Part shown: in pieces, positions 12,281 through 24,272 of the stretch
How positions within the stretch are numbered: position 1 is the first letter of the stretch
Layout of the letters: every line of letters starts with the position of its first letter
Assembly: GCA_023853785.1 (NCBI GenBank)
Contig: JAJIRX010000500.1
Coordinates: forward strand, 992,001-1,056,000
DNA: 64,000 bases
Direction of reading: 5' to 3'
Source of the DNA: Psilocybe azurescens
Taxonomy: Eukaryota > Basidiomycota > Agaricomycetes > Agaricales > Agrocybaceae
Made by a program: the position numbers and the translations under genes
Notes under the pieces: model-generated
Database searches by the model: none
Told to the model about the DNA's origin: nothing
What the model saw: only the letters and a program-made list of their open reading frames with translations

Positions 12281-13298
12281 AGATTTTGCATCCAGTGGGC
12301 CGTGGCTCATGACGGATGTTACAATGTAAATATGTTTTCTATGCTACCACCAGCACCTCCTCCGGTTGCCTGTAGTTCCCCGATGCCCCCAGTGAAGATC
12401 CCCCCACTGGTCCAGCCTATCCATCTTGGAGGCATTAATATCAATCTTCTAATATATTAATAGTATTCCTTTTTGTTTTGTATATTACGCGACAGAAATT
12501 TCAAGGTTTAATTTACATTTTACTGGTGTATGTCATTGACATGTGAGAGCCAGAATGCATCATTTAAATGTCATTCGCCGAAGCTTGGTCCGGAAAGGCT
12601 ATATTCTCCTATTTTATTGGCTTGCGCTTCTTATCTATAAATAGTTTTCCAAAGTATCCGCCTTATCTCCACGTCTGTTTTGAGGCCCTCCGTAAGCGGA
12701 GAGTTGACGGAACTGAAGAAACTTTCCATGTAAAGCGTTCCGAGACATCGTTTAGGACAACTTTAAGTTATTCTGGGATCCCTCAGGGTAGCGCCACGCG
12801 TACTCAGTTGTCAATGAGGATTGTCGAGGCAACATGGGCGCCTAAGCAACGATGTGGCCTGTGGAGCCAGTGTAGCCGATGGAGAAGCGATGCGTATAAA
12901 GAGACTAATCGCTTTATGGTTAGTTTTAGAGAGAAGCTGTATTGGAGCTCGCTTCCCCCGGAAATAAGTTTTAGAAAACACATTGTTTTGCCTATTCGTT
13001 TAGGGCTACTTCTGGTTCGCTCGTGTCCTCAGGGCTCGCTCGTTGCAGGCCATTATCGGCGGATGACTCATTCAATGATGACGCTTCCTACTATACCAAA
13101 GGAGGTTGATCGACTCGGGTTACCGTCTATCTTCTTGGATATTTTGTCAATCTGCCACTTTTAACTCCCTTGTACGATCTCGGTGGAGATATGCGGGCAG
13201 CATACAATAGAAGCCTTACCGCGGTGCGCCATCTGCACACTATATCTTTAGTGTAGCTTGGAAGTCTTGGAAAGCACGTTCGCCATTTGCCTTCAATC
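12281..13298. other. Non-conserved stretch with a 198-codon open frame of unknown nature
   Basis: A plus-strand open frame spans 12568-13164 and contains GIPQGSATRTQL, faintly like the reverse-transcriptase motif GxxQGSxxSP. No YxDD motif or other polymerase block accompanies it, so I do not call it an element. Near 12340-12460 there is a proline/glycine-rich low-complexity stretch that is open on both strands. Nothing else is supported. The right end is the promoter and 5' leader of lyase copy C. Confidence 0.35.
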
Positions 13299-14784
13299 AT
13301 GTCTAGTCTTTTTCAAGGTCTCTGGGCGTCGTTGCGCTTCATATTGTCACCGGTGACCTGGTTGTTCTCCGTGGCTGCGACCGAGGATATTCTCCGAGCA
13401 ATCGAGCCCCCACCAAAAATTAATCCAGCCCAGAAGGTTGCTGATAATGATGAAAACAAAAATATTATAATCCTCGACTGGATCCTAAAAATTATCTAAC
13501 GGGCCCCCTATCGTTGAACCCAGCAACGAGACTACGGCAACTATTGGCAAGACCGGGAATAATTGTGAGTTTTTGCAGAAGGGTCCGTCGTATTTATCAG
13601 GATTTAAAGTACTGTAGGTCGCCCCCGGTATTTGTGATGGTATTAGCGCTCGCTGTGCCATCGAAGCAGGGTTTGAATGTCTTTATCAAAGGTGCGAAAT
13701 TTCGTTAGGAGGTTTGACTGCTTCTAATCGCTTGCGGTAAAGTGGTGCAGCAACTACGGCGTCTCGGATGGGCCAGCCAGATCTTGCTATCGCAACATTG
13801 AATGACTTTGTGGAAGTAAGTCATCGTTGCAAATCAACTCGTGACCAGATTGACTTACCTCTTTGGCGTTCGTTCGTCAGGCCGGAGAAATGGTGTCCAG
13901 TATCGACCCTACTGTCCCCGTAATTGCGGATGCCGATACAGGGTATGAATTGCGATTTCTACCTTCGAAAGTATGTTGAAAAAAGTTTGCCAGGTTTGGA
14001 GGGCCTGCCAATGTTGCTCGAACGGTGAAGCAGTATGCTCAGGTTGGAATTGCCGGACTGCATATAGAAGACCAAGTTCAGACCAAACGCTGCGGTCATC
14101 TTATGGGAAAACAAGTTGTCTCCAGAGAAGAATTCCTGACACGAATCCGCGCTGCAGTGATTGCTCGGGATTCCATTCCAGGCGGCTCTGATTTTGTGAG
14201 CAGGACTGAAAAGCGAAATTCAATATGCTAACTTACCATATCAACTAGGTGATTATCGGAAGAACTGATTCGGCACAGGTCTTGGGGATGGAAGAAGCCA
14301 TCACCCGTCTAAGGCTTGCCGCTGATGCTGGAGCAGATGTCTGTTTCATCGAAGGGGTCAAAACTGAAGAACTACTTCGTTCAACTGTTGCTGCCCTCGC
14401 ACCAAAACCCGTGCTGGTTAATGTCATATCAGGCGGCCTCACACCTTCATTTACCACTTCTGAAGCAGAGACCATGGGGGCTAAAATAATCAGTATGTTT
14501 TTATCCTCCCGCCAGGGGCCCTTTGCTAAAGAATCTTCTAGTATTCTCACTGGTATCATGCGTTGCCATGGTGCACGGTGTGCGAGCTGCTATGAAGTCG
14601 CTCAAAATTACGGGAACCGACTTCAGTTCGGCAAAAGGGATGGATCCCAAATCATTTTTCGAAGTAATGGGTATGCTCTTGAATTTTTGTCCTCCATATT
14701 GTTTCCTTATTGCGTAATCTAGGGCTGGACGAGGTCGTGACTTTGGATGCAAAGGCTGGCGGTACAGCTTTCAAGTTAGTATGA
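13299..14784 (+). CDS. Small isocitrate lyase/PEP mutase superfamily enzyme, copy C
   Basis: From YYNPRLDPKNYLTGPL onward this copy closely parallels copy A: VAPGICDGISARCA, VIADADTGFGGPANVART, the signature KRCGHLMGKQVVSREEF, IIGRTDSAQVLGMEEA, DVCFIEGVKTEE, and the end GLDEVVTLDAKAGGTAFKLV. Intron positions match copy A, for example after PGII and before VIIGR. The N-terminus differs. The candidate start at 13299 gives a hydrophobic leader (MSSLFQGLWASLRFILSP, then VTWLFSVAA) in place of copy A's polar start. This leader joins the conserved part only if one base is missing from the A5 run at 13458-13462. The same family caveat applies: lyase or hydrolase chemistry is likely, the substrate unknown. 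About 500 bases downstream lies the second flavocytochrome gene on the same strand. Confidence 0.82.
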
Positions 14785-15301
14785 CCGCCAGGACAACCAC
14801 GGAACGAAATTGAAACCTCGTTCTGTTGGCCGTGATAGACGTCCTCCATCGTAATTTTAGACTTTCAATTTCATGTACAGAGAAACGGATTAATAACAAA
14901 TCAAATACTCATAGCAACTCCGATGCTCCCAACTTAGACTAAGTTGTTTCAAAGCACCACGCCATACTTGAGCCAAACGCCAAACACATACTCGCTGAGT
15001 TCCACTTGAGGTTGTTAGGAGGTTACGTAGAATAGCACCGTCCACGCGATCAAATACCCAGACTCGTCACTCCCCCCTCTGTACTTGACGGTAGAAAGAA
15101 ACACGAAAGAAATGCGACGCGTCCACATGACGTCACGATCGCGTCTGGATTCACGGAAACGGAATGCCGGCCCGGGCTATCCAACACCCGAACCAATGCA
15201 GGTGAATGCGTTTCTCACCAGAGGCCAGCTTACACCTAACCACTCACGCTACAAGCAGGTTTGATTGGAGTTTCAAGCTGAATACAAAGCTCTCAAAAGA
15301 C
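14785..15301 (+). promoter_or_regulatory. Intergenic region upstream of flavocytochrome copy B
   Basis: About 517 bases lie between the lyase copy C stop and the flavocytochrome copy B start, without a gene. It contains the lyase 3' end and the flavocytochrome promoter. No specific regulatory site was recognised. Confidence 0.4.
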
Positions 15302-17748
15302 ATGACCTCTCAAAAGATGATATCCGGAAAAGAAGTCGCGACTCATAACAGCAGAGAGAGTTGTTGGATAATTGTTCATGGTATGACGGTTTAATATGAT
15401 CTGATGGTCAAAGCAGTATTAATGAGCTTCCTTGAAATATACAGGAAAGGTTTACGATGTTACTGACTTTCTTGATGGTACGTACATAATGCTATATTCT
15501 CCTGCATGTTCTGAAGAACTGCAAATGTAGAGCACCCAGGTACGCCGCCAACCTCATAAGGTCATGAGTATCTTGTCTCAATATGTTGTAAATCAGGAGG
15601 CAGCAAGATCATTCTGAAATATGCTGGAAAGGATGCAACGTGCGTATCCTAGACTCAATGTTCATATCTGTCGAGTCATCCAAAAAGCCAGGCAAGAATA
15701 CGACCCGATACATCCACCAGATGCCATTGAGACCAATCTTCCCTAACTAAACAGTATCATTGTTTCCTGTTCGCCAAATGCTCGATGTTCTGACCCCAAT
15801 AACGGAAAGCTTAGGTCCTGTTGAGCCGAATACTGTAGAAAAGGTAGAAGTCATCATAACGGACGAAGAGAAGGCACGCCAGGAACGTATGTCGAATAGA
15901 CCGCCACTAGATGAAATACTAAATCTCCACGATTTCGAGGTGAGATATAAGTAACGTAAAACTTAAATTGATCTAACCTGTGCCATTGACTAGTCCATTG
16001 CGAGACAAGTGATGCCGGAGAAAGCATGGGCGTATTATTCTTCAGCGGCTGATGATGAAATCACACATAGAGAGAACCATGCAGCATACCACAGGTGAAT
16101 AATATCGAGTCCGAAAAGGCGCTAGCTTACCTACATACTATTATAGAATATGGTTCCGCCCCCAGATTCTTGTCGACGTTACGAAAGTGGACTGGTCAAC
16201 GAGCATCTTGGGTCACAAGTCATCTATGCCCGTATATATTGTGCGCATCGACACACACATTTCGACTTTAGACTATTAATTTTACTATTAGACTGCAACA
16301 GCTCTCGGAAAGCTCGGGCATCCCGACGGCGAACTTAATCTCACGAGAGCGGCAGCTAAACACAATGTCATTCAGATGGTATTTGTTGCTTCCTTTCCGA
16401 TCCAACGCACGCTTATTTTGCTGCACAAGATACCTACACTAGCATCTTGCTCTTTTGACGAAATTGTGGACGCTGCCCAACCTGGACAAATACAGTTTTT
16501 GCAGTTGTATGTAAAAACGTCCATTGCACATGCTTTGACTGAGGCTTGGATCAGATATGTTAATAAAGATAGGAATATCACAAAACGTCTCGTGCAACAT
16601 GCTGAACAACGCGGGATAAAGGGCTTGTTTATTACAGTTGACGCACCCCAGCTCGGCCGTCGTGAAAAGGTACGTTATCCTAGAAACCTGCTTATGCCAC
16701 ATAAATTCAAGTTCAGTGGTAATGACCTTATAGGACATGAGGATGAAATTCACGGCAGAAGATCCTTCTGAAGTAAGCAAGTCAGGATCAGACGGCGTTG
16801 ATAGGTCGCAAGGAGCTGCAAGAGCCATTAGTGTCAGTTGTCTTGACTCTATCGCTGCAACGCTGAATCATCATGCGTGAACAATAGTCATTTATAGACC
16901 CTGGTCTGCAATGGAGTGACCTGGACTGGTTCAAGAATATCACAAAAAGTATTTGCTACTTCTCAATACGCTATACGTTTTACTGAACTTCTTCCTGTTA
17001 GTGCCTCTCATTCTCAAAGGCGTTCAAAGGTGGGAGGAAAGTGTACCAACACATGATTCTATGCACCGAGCCTGATATCAACTTATGTAGGACGCCTTAA
17101 AAGCATATGATCTTGGCCTCGCTGGAGTCGTTTTATCAAATCACGGAGGCCGACAATTGGATTTTGCTCGCTCTGGTATTGAAATACTTGTTGAGGTTGT
17201 CGCAAACCTAAAAGAGAAACGCGGCCTCACCTTCCCAAATGCAAAGTTCCAATTATTTGTCGATGGGGGCGTACGGCGTGCGACTGACGTCATCAAAGCC
17301 ATCGCTCTGGGAGCAACAGCAGGTGCGAAATTGTCTCCTCACGTAGTTGTATCTGATCCTAACAGCGTTTGCAGTTGGTGTAGGACGCCCCTTTATATAC
17401 GCGTTCTCGTCGTATGGTGAAGAAGGCGTTGATAAAGCGTTGAAGATTTTGCATGTACGTCGTTGGTCTGTCTTGAGCATAGGCCGGCGTATTCAACATA
17501 TTGCCCGTTTCAATAGGATGAATTCGAAATGAATATGCGTTTAATTGGAGCCAAATCTATCAAGGACATCACTCCAGATATGGTCGATGCTTCCAACATT
17601 AGCTCGCATATTGCGTCAACACCTGGAGATAGGCTTTACGATACCAACTGTAAGTTGGCATTTACTCGTCTTTGTCAAACTTACAATTCCCCCCATAGAC
17701 GAGAGTATGCAGCACGCCAGGTTGCGAGATGTTAAATCGAAGATGTAA
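15302..17748 (+). CDS. Cytochrome b5 domain + FMN-dependent 2-hydroxyacid dehydrogenase (flavocytochrome b2 type), copy B
   Basis: The start is MTSQKMISGKEVATHNSRES. The cytochrome b5 domain follows (KVYDVTDFL, EHPGGSKIILKYAGKDAT split by introns), then RPPLDEILNLHDFESIARQV and the FMN barrel. The barrel shows RAAAKHNVIQM, PTLASCSFDEIVDAA, FLQLYVNKDR, FITVDAPQLGRREK, PLILKGVQRWEDA, the active-site block GVVLSNHGGRQLDF, LFVDGGVRRATDV and VGVGRPFIYAFSSYGEEG. It ends MQHARLRDVKSKM (TAA 17746-17748). About ten introns are needed. The join near 15735-15805, after AIETNLP, does not read cleanly: there is an in-frame TAA and no good donor, so a small indel or local damage exists there. The enzyme should oxidise a 2-hydroxyacid (lactate, glycolate or, as in wood-rot fungi, glyoxylate) with cytochrome c as acceptor; the substrate is not resolved. 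Confidence 0.85.
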
Positions 17749-18720
17749 TATTTGATATAAGACTGGAATGAAGGCCATGTAGCCTACGTGTTACACAGTA
17801 TATGGATATGTATGCATGAAAATGCCGCCAATGTCAACTGTAATGTAGCAAAGAACTTGAACTGTGTTTGTTTTAATTCGATGACTGGACAGTGGAAAAA
17901 TTGCTTTGCGTTGAACCCTGGTTGGCCAAGGCTACGGTTACTCAGGCACCTTCAACTTTCAAGATTCAATCTGAATTCTATCTGTATCGTTTGGCTGGCG
18001 TATGACTTTGGGTTCCTCGGAAACCCTAGAAGTACGTGGATGCTTGGTGGATGCTGCCAATGCTGCTGAGCGACTCTTGACTGTTGATCAACAAGGACAA
18101 ACAAACTTAGGTGACATGTTCAAAGCTCATTGCTTTCCAAATCACCGACTCGATTTATTTATTATCGCTGATCTCCATTCATTCATTTTAGATCATCAAC
18201 AACATTAAACCATCATGGCAAAAAACATGGCGCACTGGCTTTGGACGACAACTTCCGTGCCAATTCCCTTAAATGATTCACCCCGTAAAACTTTGTGGAA
18301 AGGTATAGTTTCTATCCATTGGCCTGACAAAAACTATATAACTCGAAGAGTCTTCGGCAACCACGGCTTCTGATAGAATTTAGATAGAACCGAACCGCTG
18401 GGATGTTTTGCTTGGGACCGACGCTGATGTCTAAATCTAAAGCTTCAGTGTGATTTCCATCCCCGTCAAACCCATGGGTAGGTAGCAAGAGCCAGGCTTT
18501 TTATTTTCAGTCAGATGGTCTACCCCTAAAGATAAATTGATCACAACCTACCTTCTTCTCTCCCTCAATCTCCTTTAATGTCGGACTGGTAAATAGATCC
18601 CGATAATGCATTGCTATATCATCCTTCCTTGTGAGAAGGGAAATCTTTCCAGTTGGGGCCTTCCATCGGTATTCGGTATAACTACCTCTCAGAGCCTCTC
18701 TCTGCCTCACGATCTCCGAG
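17749..18720. other. Intergenic, promoter side of MFS transporter 1
   Basis: About 970 bases with only short, unrecognised open frames. It holds the flavocytochrome 3' end and the upstream region of the transporter. No motif was identified. Confidence 0.45.
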
Positions 18721-21328
18721 ATGTTAGAGAAGGAGAAGAGCGATATAGCGGGAAGCGACAACGAAGACGATTCATCCAGAAATGTCAGAAAACTTCCCGA
18801 AGCTGGATCTCCTGAACGAATCTTGGCCGAGCGTAGGTTGGTTCGGAAGTTGGACATGCGCCTGCTGCCTACAATATTCCTTATCTTCATCATGAATTAT
18901 GTTGATGTCAGTTTCTATCGAATGTTTAGAGGCCAGACAGATATTAACACCAGTTTCTGGGCAGCGCAACGGTGTCACAACCGCGAGACTGAAAGGAATG
19001 CAACAAGATCTTCGCCTTAGTGGTAGATCCATCTCGCACATCCCTTATTCAGTTTTCCAAATTCGAATAATCACTGACTTCTTTTCAGATGTTCAATACT
19101 CGACGGTCATCGCCATCTTATTCGTCTCCTATTGCCCTGCACAGATACCTTCCAATATGGTATGTGTTACACACTCTTCTCGGTCATGCTGTTTCATACA
19201 ACGGTATTTATTCACTTCAGATAATCAATAAAATTAACCGGTAGGTTAACTCGTTTTGCCGCAGACTCCACTGACTGGTCACAACACTAAGACCTTCGCT
19301 ATATATCGGCATGTGTACATGTCTATGGGGCTTGACGAGTCTCCTCACTGGTGTATGGCGCCATTTTCTTGACCATCTCAACTTACCTCTTGACACTTTT
19401 GCTCATCAGATCACCAAGAATTTTGCAGGCATCATCGCTTGCCGTATTTTCATAGGTCTTCCGGAATCAGCCTTCTATCCTGGGGCCATATTTCTTCTGT
19501 CTAGATGGTACACGAAGAAGGCGATTATTCTAATGGTGTTGGCACACTCGATGTTCATTACATCTTCTGCGTTTAGGAATTAGCATTTCGCTCTGCCTTT
19601 CTGTACGTCGGATTGCTCATTTCCAACGCCTTTGGCACGGTGGGTTTATTTATATTTTAAATATGGGACATTCTCATTATCACCATTTGCAGCTATTGGC
19701 TGCTGGTATACTTGCAAACATGGAGGGAAAGCGCGGTATTAGAGCCTGGCGATGGTCAGTGGTGTGGGATAGATCTTCTCATATGCATCATTCTGACTTT
19801 ATTCTGTGTTTAAGGTTATTTTTCATTGAAGTAAATCTCATATGCGTTTGATCTGCTGCAAATGAATGCCTCATCAGGTCTCTGTATAGGGTGCTATCAC
19901 AATATTTGTGGGCTTGTGTAGCATGTAAGTCCTTTCTCACTACAATGGAGTAACATATTTTTGACGGCCGACATGTTCAGGTGGTTGCTGCCAGATTATG
20001 TTGGTGTCCAACTTGCCTTCATCTTTCCTTAAGTCACATCTAATTATTGACATGATAGCCGCACAACACAAGATGGATGTCTTCGTTTGAGTGTAAGCTG
20101 GCACAAGTCAGGCTATCCGAGGATGCAGGAGAAGCCGATCTCGACAACGAAACCGATTCGTGAGTTTCAACCTACTATCTCAACTAGGGATTATACTGAG
20201 TTTATACCAGACCTTTGCGTGGACTAGTTCTAGCCGTCAAAGATCCGAAAGTGTCTCTATTTGCAGTCATGACAGTTGCCCAACTTTTGGGTTTGAGCTT
20301 TGTGCAGTATTTCCCCACGTGACTTGCCTGTATTTCTGTCAAACATCTACCGTCTGCTAATCAAGTTTTTCTAGCCTCACACAGACTCTCGGATTTAATA
20401 CAACTACCACTCTTCTTCTAGCTTCGTAGGCGATATTTCTCTGCCCAAACCGCCCATCACAGATAGCTTACTCATTGAATTAGACCCCCCTGGATTGTAG
20501 CAGCTATATTATGCTTTTTGAATGCGTGGCACGCAGGTACATTGTCATTTTTATCAGTGTGATGATAAATTATTTTGATATCAATGTTCTGTCGCAGACA
20601 AAACAGGAGAAAGGTTCTTCCATATGGCGGGTTGGTGGTTGAGTGTCGTTATAGGCTATATTATTGCATTTTCGACAACATCAGTTGCCGCCCGGTACAT
20701 CTCCCTATTCTTCATGGCCGGTGGCTACGCTGGTAAGTAGAGAGATTAACCCTTTATACCTACCTACGTCGAAATTATGTTGTTAAATACTTTCAAATCA
20801 GGCTCTGCGATAACCCTGGTGTGGGTGTCTAACACCATGCCACGGCCTCCTGCGTAAGTCATTCTTGCCATTATAATAATATTCCATCTCTGAAAACGTT
20901 TTACAGAAAGAGGGCAGCTGCAATTGCAATTGTCAATGGCGTTGGAAATACTGGAATGGTGTAAGTTCTTATATTACGACAGACTTTAATCTGAATGTTT
21001 GTACCTAAGTATGGGGTCATACACCTGGAAAGCTGCCTGGGCTCCTAACTATCACCAATCGATGGCCGTATCGCTCGGGGCACTGGTTATTAGCGTCTTG
21101 CTATCACTTGGTGTGTTCTGCGTTGTCTCTCATCGTGCTTGGCTGAATTAAATGTTTGTAATAGTGATCCGTCAAATGCTCGTAAGAGAAAATAAAAGAT
21201 TGGATGCAGATGAGAAAGCTTTCATGGAAGATGCAGATCAAACACGCATCCATGAAGCGGCAAATTTGGAAGGTATCACCTTCGAACAAGCTATGCAAAG
21301 GAGGAAAGGATACCGGTATTTGTATTGA
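18721..21328 (+). CDS. MFS transporter, anion:cation symporter type (allantoate permease-like)
   Basis: This is a twelve-helix plasma-membrane carrier of the Dal5/Tna1-like family that moves organic anions such as allantoate, ureidosuccinate or nicotinate. The substrate is not determinable here. The charged cytoplasmic start is MLEKEKSDIAGSDNEDDSS. Landmarks in order are ERRLVRKLDMRLLP, TTARLKGMQQDL, RPSLYIGMCTCLWGL, ITKNFAGIIACRIFIGLPES, AFYPGAIFLLSRWYTKKELA, LFFIEGAITIFVG, WLLPDYPHNTRW, LGFNTTTTLLLASPPWI, FMAGGYAGSAITLVWVSNT and a tail ending QRRKGYRYLY. I could follow the reading through about fifteen introns without a frame shift. The intron after WYTKK has a GC donor (gcgatt) instead of GT. 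The downstream neighbour is an unrelated membrane protein on the other strand. Confidence 0.88.
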
Positions 21329-22090
21329 GTCTTATTGGAGTCCTATTCCTGTTATTGGGGATGTTTTGAAACTAGAACTGCGAGTGCGATGGAATTATTC
21401 CAAGATAACAAATGATCATTGGCATTGCCAATTTTCTCAGCCCTTCAGTGTTGTGGAGATGCTGCTGAAGTAAACCCATAAAATAAAGATAGACTACGAG
21501 GACGACGGCCAAGACCTAGTGGATAAGAGTTTGTGACTATTTATCAGGGAGACTCTGAAGACACTCATCATCATCCTCGCATTAATTCTCGAAAAATGCT
21601 GGACCATCTGCGTCCCTCTGTTCGTGCCATTACATGACGGATCAAACTAGCGCCTTGCCAAGTCGTCAATACTTAAGGGACTATCTCAAACATCAGTCCA
21701 GGGGTGGCTATAGGTTCTAATAATACAAAGTTTATTGATGTCTTGGGTATAATTAATGATTTACAGTTCTCTACTACGAAACCCCACAGGACCGATCGCG
21801 GTGGGTTATTGGAAGTCCTTCATCGACTTGTGTTATATCGTGTTCGAAACCATTCCACAATGTCGTCAATAGAATTGTGGGAGGGAAAGTGGCGGATGTC
21901 ACTTCTGTTCGAGTAGAAAGTTTTTGCATGTTGAGGATCAGTCTACAGCCCTATACAGTTTCGAACAGAAGTTGAGTCGAACAGGCATTGCATTCAACAT
22001 TTGAGCAGCCTACCGAACAAGCGACGATAGAAAGAAACCATCTGACAGTCACAGGTCAACAAAGTTTTGGAGTGTCTAAGAAAACGATCC
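21329..22090. other. Intergenic between convergent MFS transporter 1 and the DUF6533-like gene
   Basis: About 760 bases with no supported gene. Both neighbours end here (convergent 3' ends). No terminator-like structure stands out. Confidence 0.4.
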
Positions 22091-23010
22091 TCACGAATTC
22101 CCAATCGGTGCATATTCAGTCTCCATGCTAGTAGCAACGACGGTCATCGTCGTGACAACTGTTTCAATTAGCTTAAAGAATAAATTATAATCGTATAAGC
22201 TCTCACCAAGTAAAATAAAGAAAGCTGCTGTTCCGTCCCTGACCATAAGGATCATGATTGGCACTTTCCCCCAACCTCCTTGAACAGCTGTTTTGTACTT
22301 CGCGAGTGTGAAGCCCAGAATTGTAATCTGCGAAACAATGGCACTAATTCTGTAAGGGAGTACTTGTTATTTGTAATCTCAAAGGTTCTCTTTGTATACG
22401 CACCCGTAGTACACGTAAGAGGTTGGGCTCTTGAGGAGAATGTTGGCCACTCGAAAATCCTTTCCCGGGACATTCGTTACAATGCCGATAACGACCGTGA
22501 CCATCTCTGCAAGAATCAATACTATGAAGAGCGAGGCAATCCATATACTCTTTTGTATAGTGCATATACTGAATGGAATATTAATGGGTACACCATGTTT
22601 TAGAAGACGCAGGCTTACCACGGGCCATAAGGACAATCTCAACAGCAGACATAAGCACGCTCCCCAGTACAACCTGGCACATGTACCAATTCCTGTATGC
22701 CTCCGACACCATTGTCGAATGCGATGTGATGGCATCTTCAATAGTCCTATTTGCTCTGTAAAGGAGACACTTGTTACTTCGATGTCGATTTGGGGGATTC
22801 ATGAATGTCATACATCTGAGCCGTCAAGGCGAAATAGCGTGTAAAAAGAAACTGCCATTTTATCCAGGACGATTTCGGTTTACTATATGAGGCCAGTAAT
22901 TAATAGAAAACTAACAGAAGGACGCATGAGGGCCTTACCACCAGATTATATCAACCTCGTCATCGAAGGTAATGCATATATCATATACGAAGAATGCTAG
23001 CGATGCAACT
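22091..23010 (-). CDS. Multi-pass membrane protein, DUF6533-like
   Basis: The exons join into a polytopic membrane protein of a type greatly expanded in agaricomycetes. The family mark is near the N-terminus: LAFFVYDICITFDDEVDII, then WIKWQFLFTRYFALTAQ. Next come EAYRNWYMCQVVLGSVLMSA, VEIVLMAR, SLFIVLILAEMVTVVIGIV, VPLVFL-like segments near 22260, and an end VVATSMETEYAPIGNS with TGA at 22091-22093. The function of the family is unknown; most members are predicted integral membrane proteins. The 5' end is uncertain: there is no in-frame Met just upstream, and a further first exon probably lies around 23000-23110. A one-base deficit in the A4 run at 22551-22554 breaks the frame after VYALY. 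Confidence 0.6.
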
Positions 23011-24272
23011 GAAGTAGGCGATTCTCAGCGAGTTGAATCAACTGAACGGCAATCAAAAGAACCTTGTCCACTTGAAATGACAAGCAATGGTCGATCTAGC
23101 ATTTTCTGGGCGGAAAGACTTGCCCAGTGCGTTCCAATTGACCACGTCAGAGTTACAATGCGGGCAAAGGGGCTAAGTTTCCAGCGACGGGTAGGTTATT
23201 TAGATAAGCGCAGCCAGAGCTAATTCCGAAATTCTGAGAACGACGCAGTAAATACGTTATTTCTCAGAGGCGACTGAACTGGCAAATACCCCGTCCGCGT
23301 TCTGAATCCCCGTAGAACACGCGAGCGAGCGAACATTGGTCCAGTTCCCTAGGATATCTCCTTACGACATTCCGTTAATTCAGTGAGCTGAGTTGATTCT
23401 CCCATCGGGAAAACGCTATCGATACTGAGGGGTAATATCTTCACTGTGTTAGTTTAACCACCTCGAGCCGGAAGAAGAACAACTGCCTGCGGACGAAGTC
23501 CAGACGGACAATCTGCTGGAGGACAACCAGAAAGGTTAGGCTGCCTCGAGCGATAAAAACTCCCAAGCTGCAAAATATCTCAACTTCCCGAGTGACTGTA
23601 AATAAGAATATCCGGGTAAATCGAAGGGATTCCTGCTATAGTGGGAGGTTAAGAATAGTATCGTCCAAAGTGACCGTCTAAAATTTGGATTCGTGAGAAA
23701 GGCCTTGCAGTGTCGATGCTAGGTGGGGCATTAGAGAATAGACACAGATAGATGTTCCCAAGCATAATTCTCAAGGTCATATATTTAGGGATACATCCAT
23801 GCGTTTGCTAGCAGACGCTGGGTCGGAGGCACTACCTAGAATGCCAGTCATGGCCAAATAAGTATCGGTTGCAGAGGGTACATATCCGCTCCCGGTTTCC
23901 AAAAGAAGTTGAACAATATTAGTATTGAGCCAGATTCCAAGGTTTATGCATATGGAGAGAAACAAACAGACAGTCGGTGGTGAGCGCGGCGACTATGCTC
24001 AAAGTTGAACACTGAAAAATTCGTCGCGATTTCAGCGTTGTCAAGTTGACCGTCGAGAAACACTTCAGTGAGACTCGGAGATAGCAGAATAGAACAGTAT
24101 CCCGCGAGTAAAAGCGTTGCATTACGCTAAACGTGTCGTTAGATAAGAAACGCGTTAAACGCATGCCGCCTTCGGTGGACAAGGCGCGATTCGTGGGAGG
24201 GTGAGATGATGTTGCCAAACTGGACCTGTGACTGGTCTGTATCCATGCAGCGAGCAGTTCCCACGCATTCCT
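23011..24272. other. Intergenic stretch without a recognised gene
   Basis: A minus-strand open frame at 23919-24218 is not related to anything I recognise and has no family motif. Otherwise I see nothing, apart from the possible first exon of the DUF6533-like gene near the left end. Confidence 0.4.

Noticed and set aside
12568..13164. 198-codon plus-strand frame with a GIPQGSA phrase, possibly a reverse transcriptase fragment
   Set aside because: Only one short weak motif, with no YxDD box, other RT blocks or repeat ends; more likely random or decayed sequence.
23919..24218. Minus-strand open frame of 99 codons before the MITE
   Set aside because: No family resemblance, no splice chain and no homology to a neighbour.
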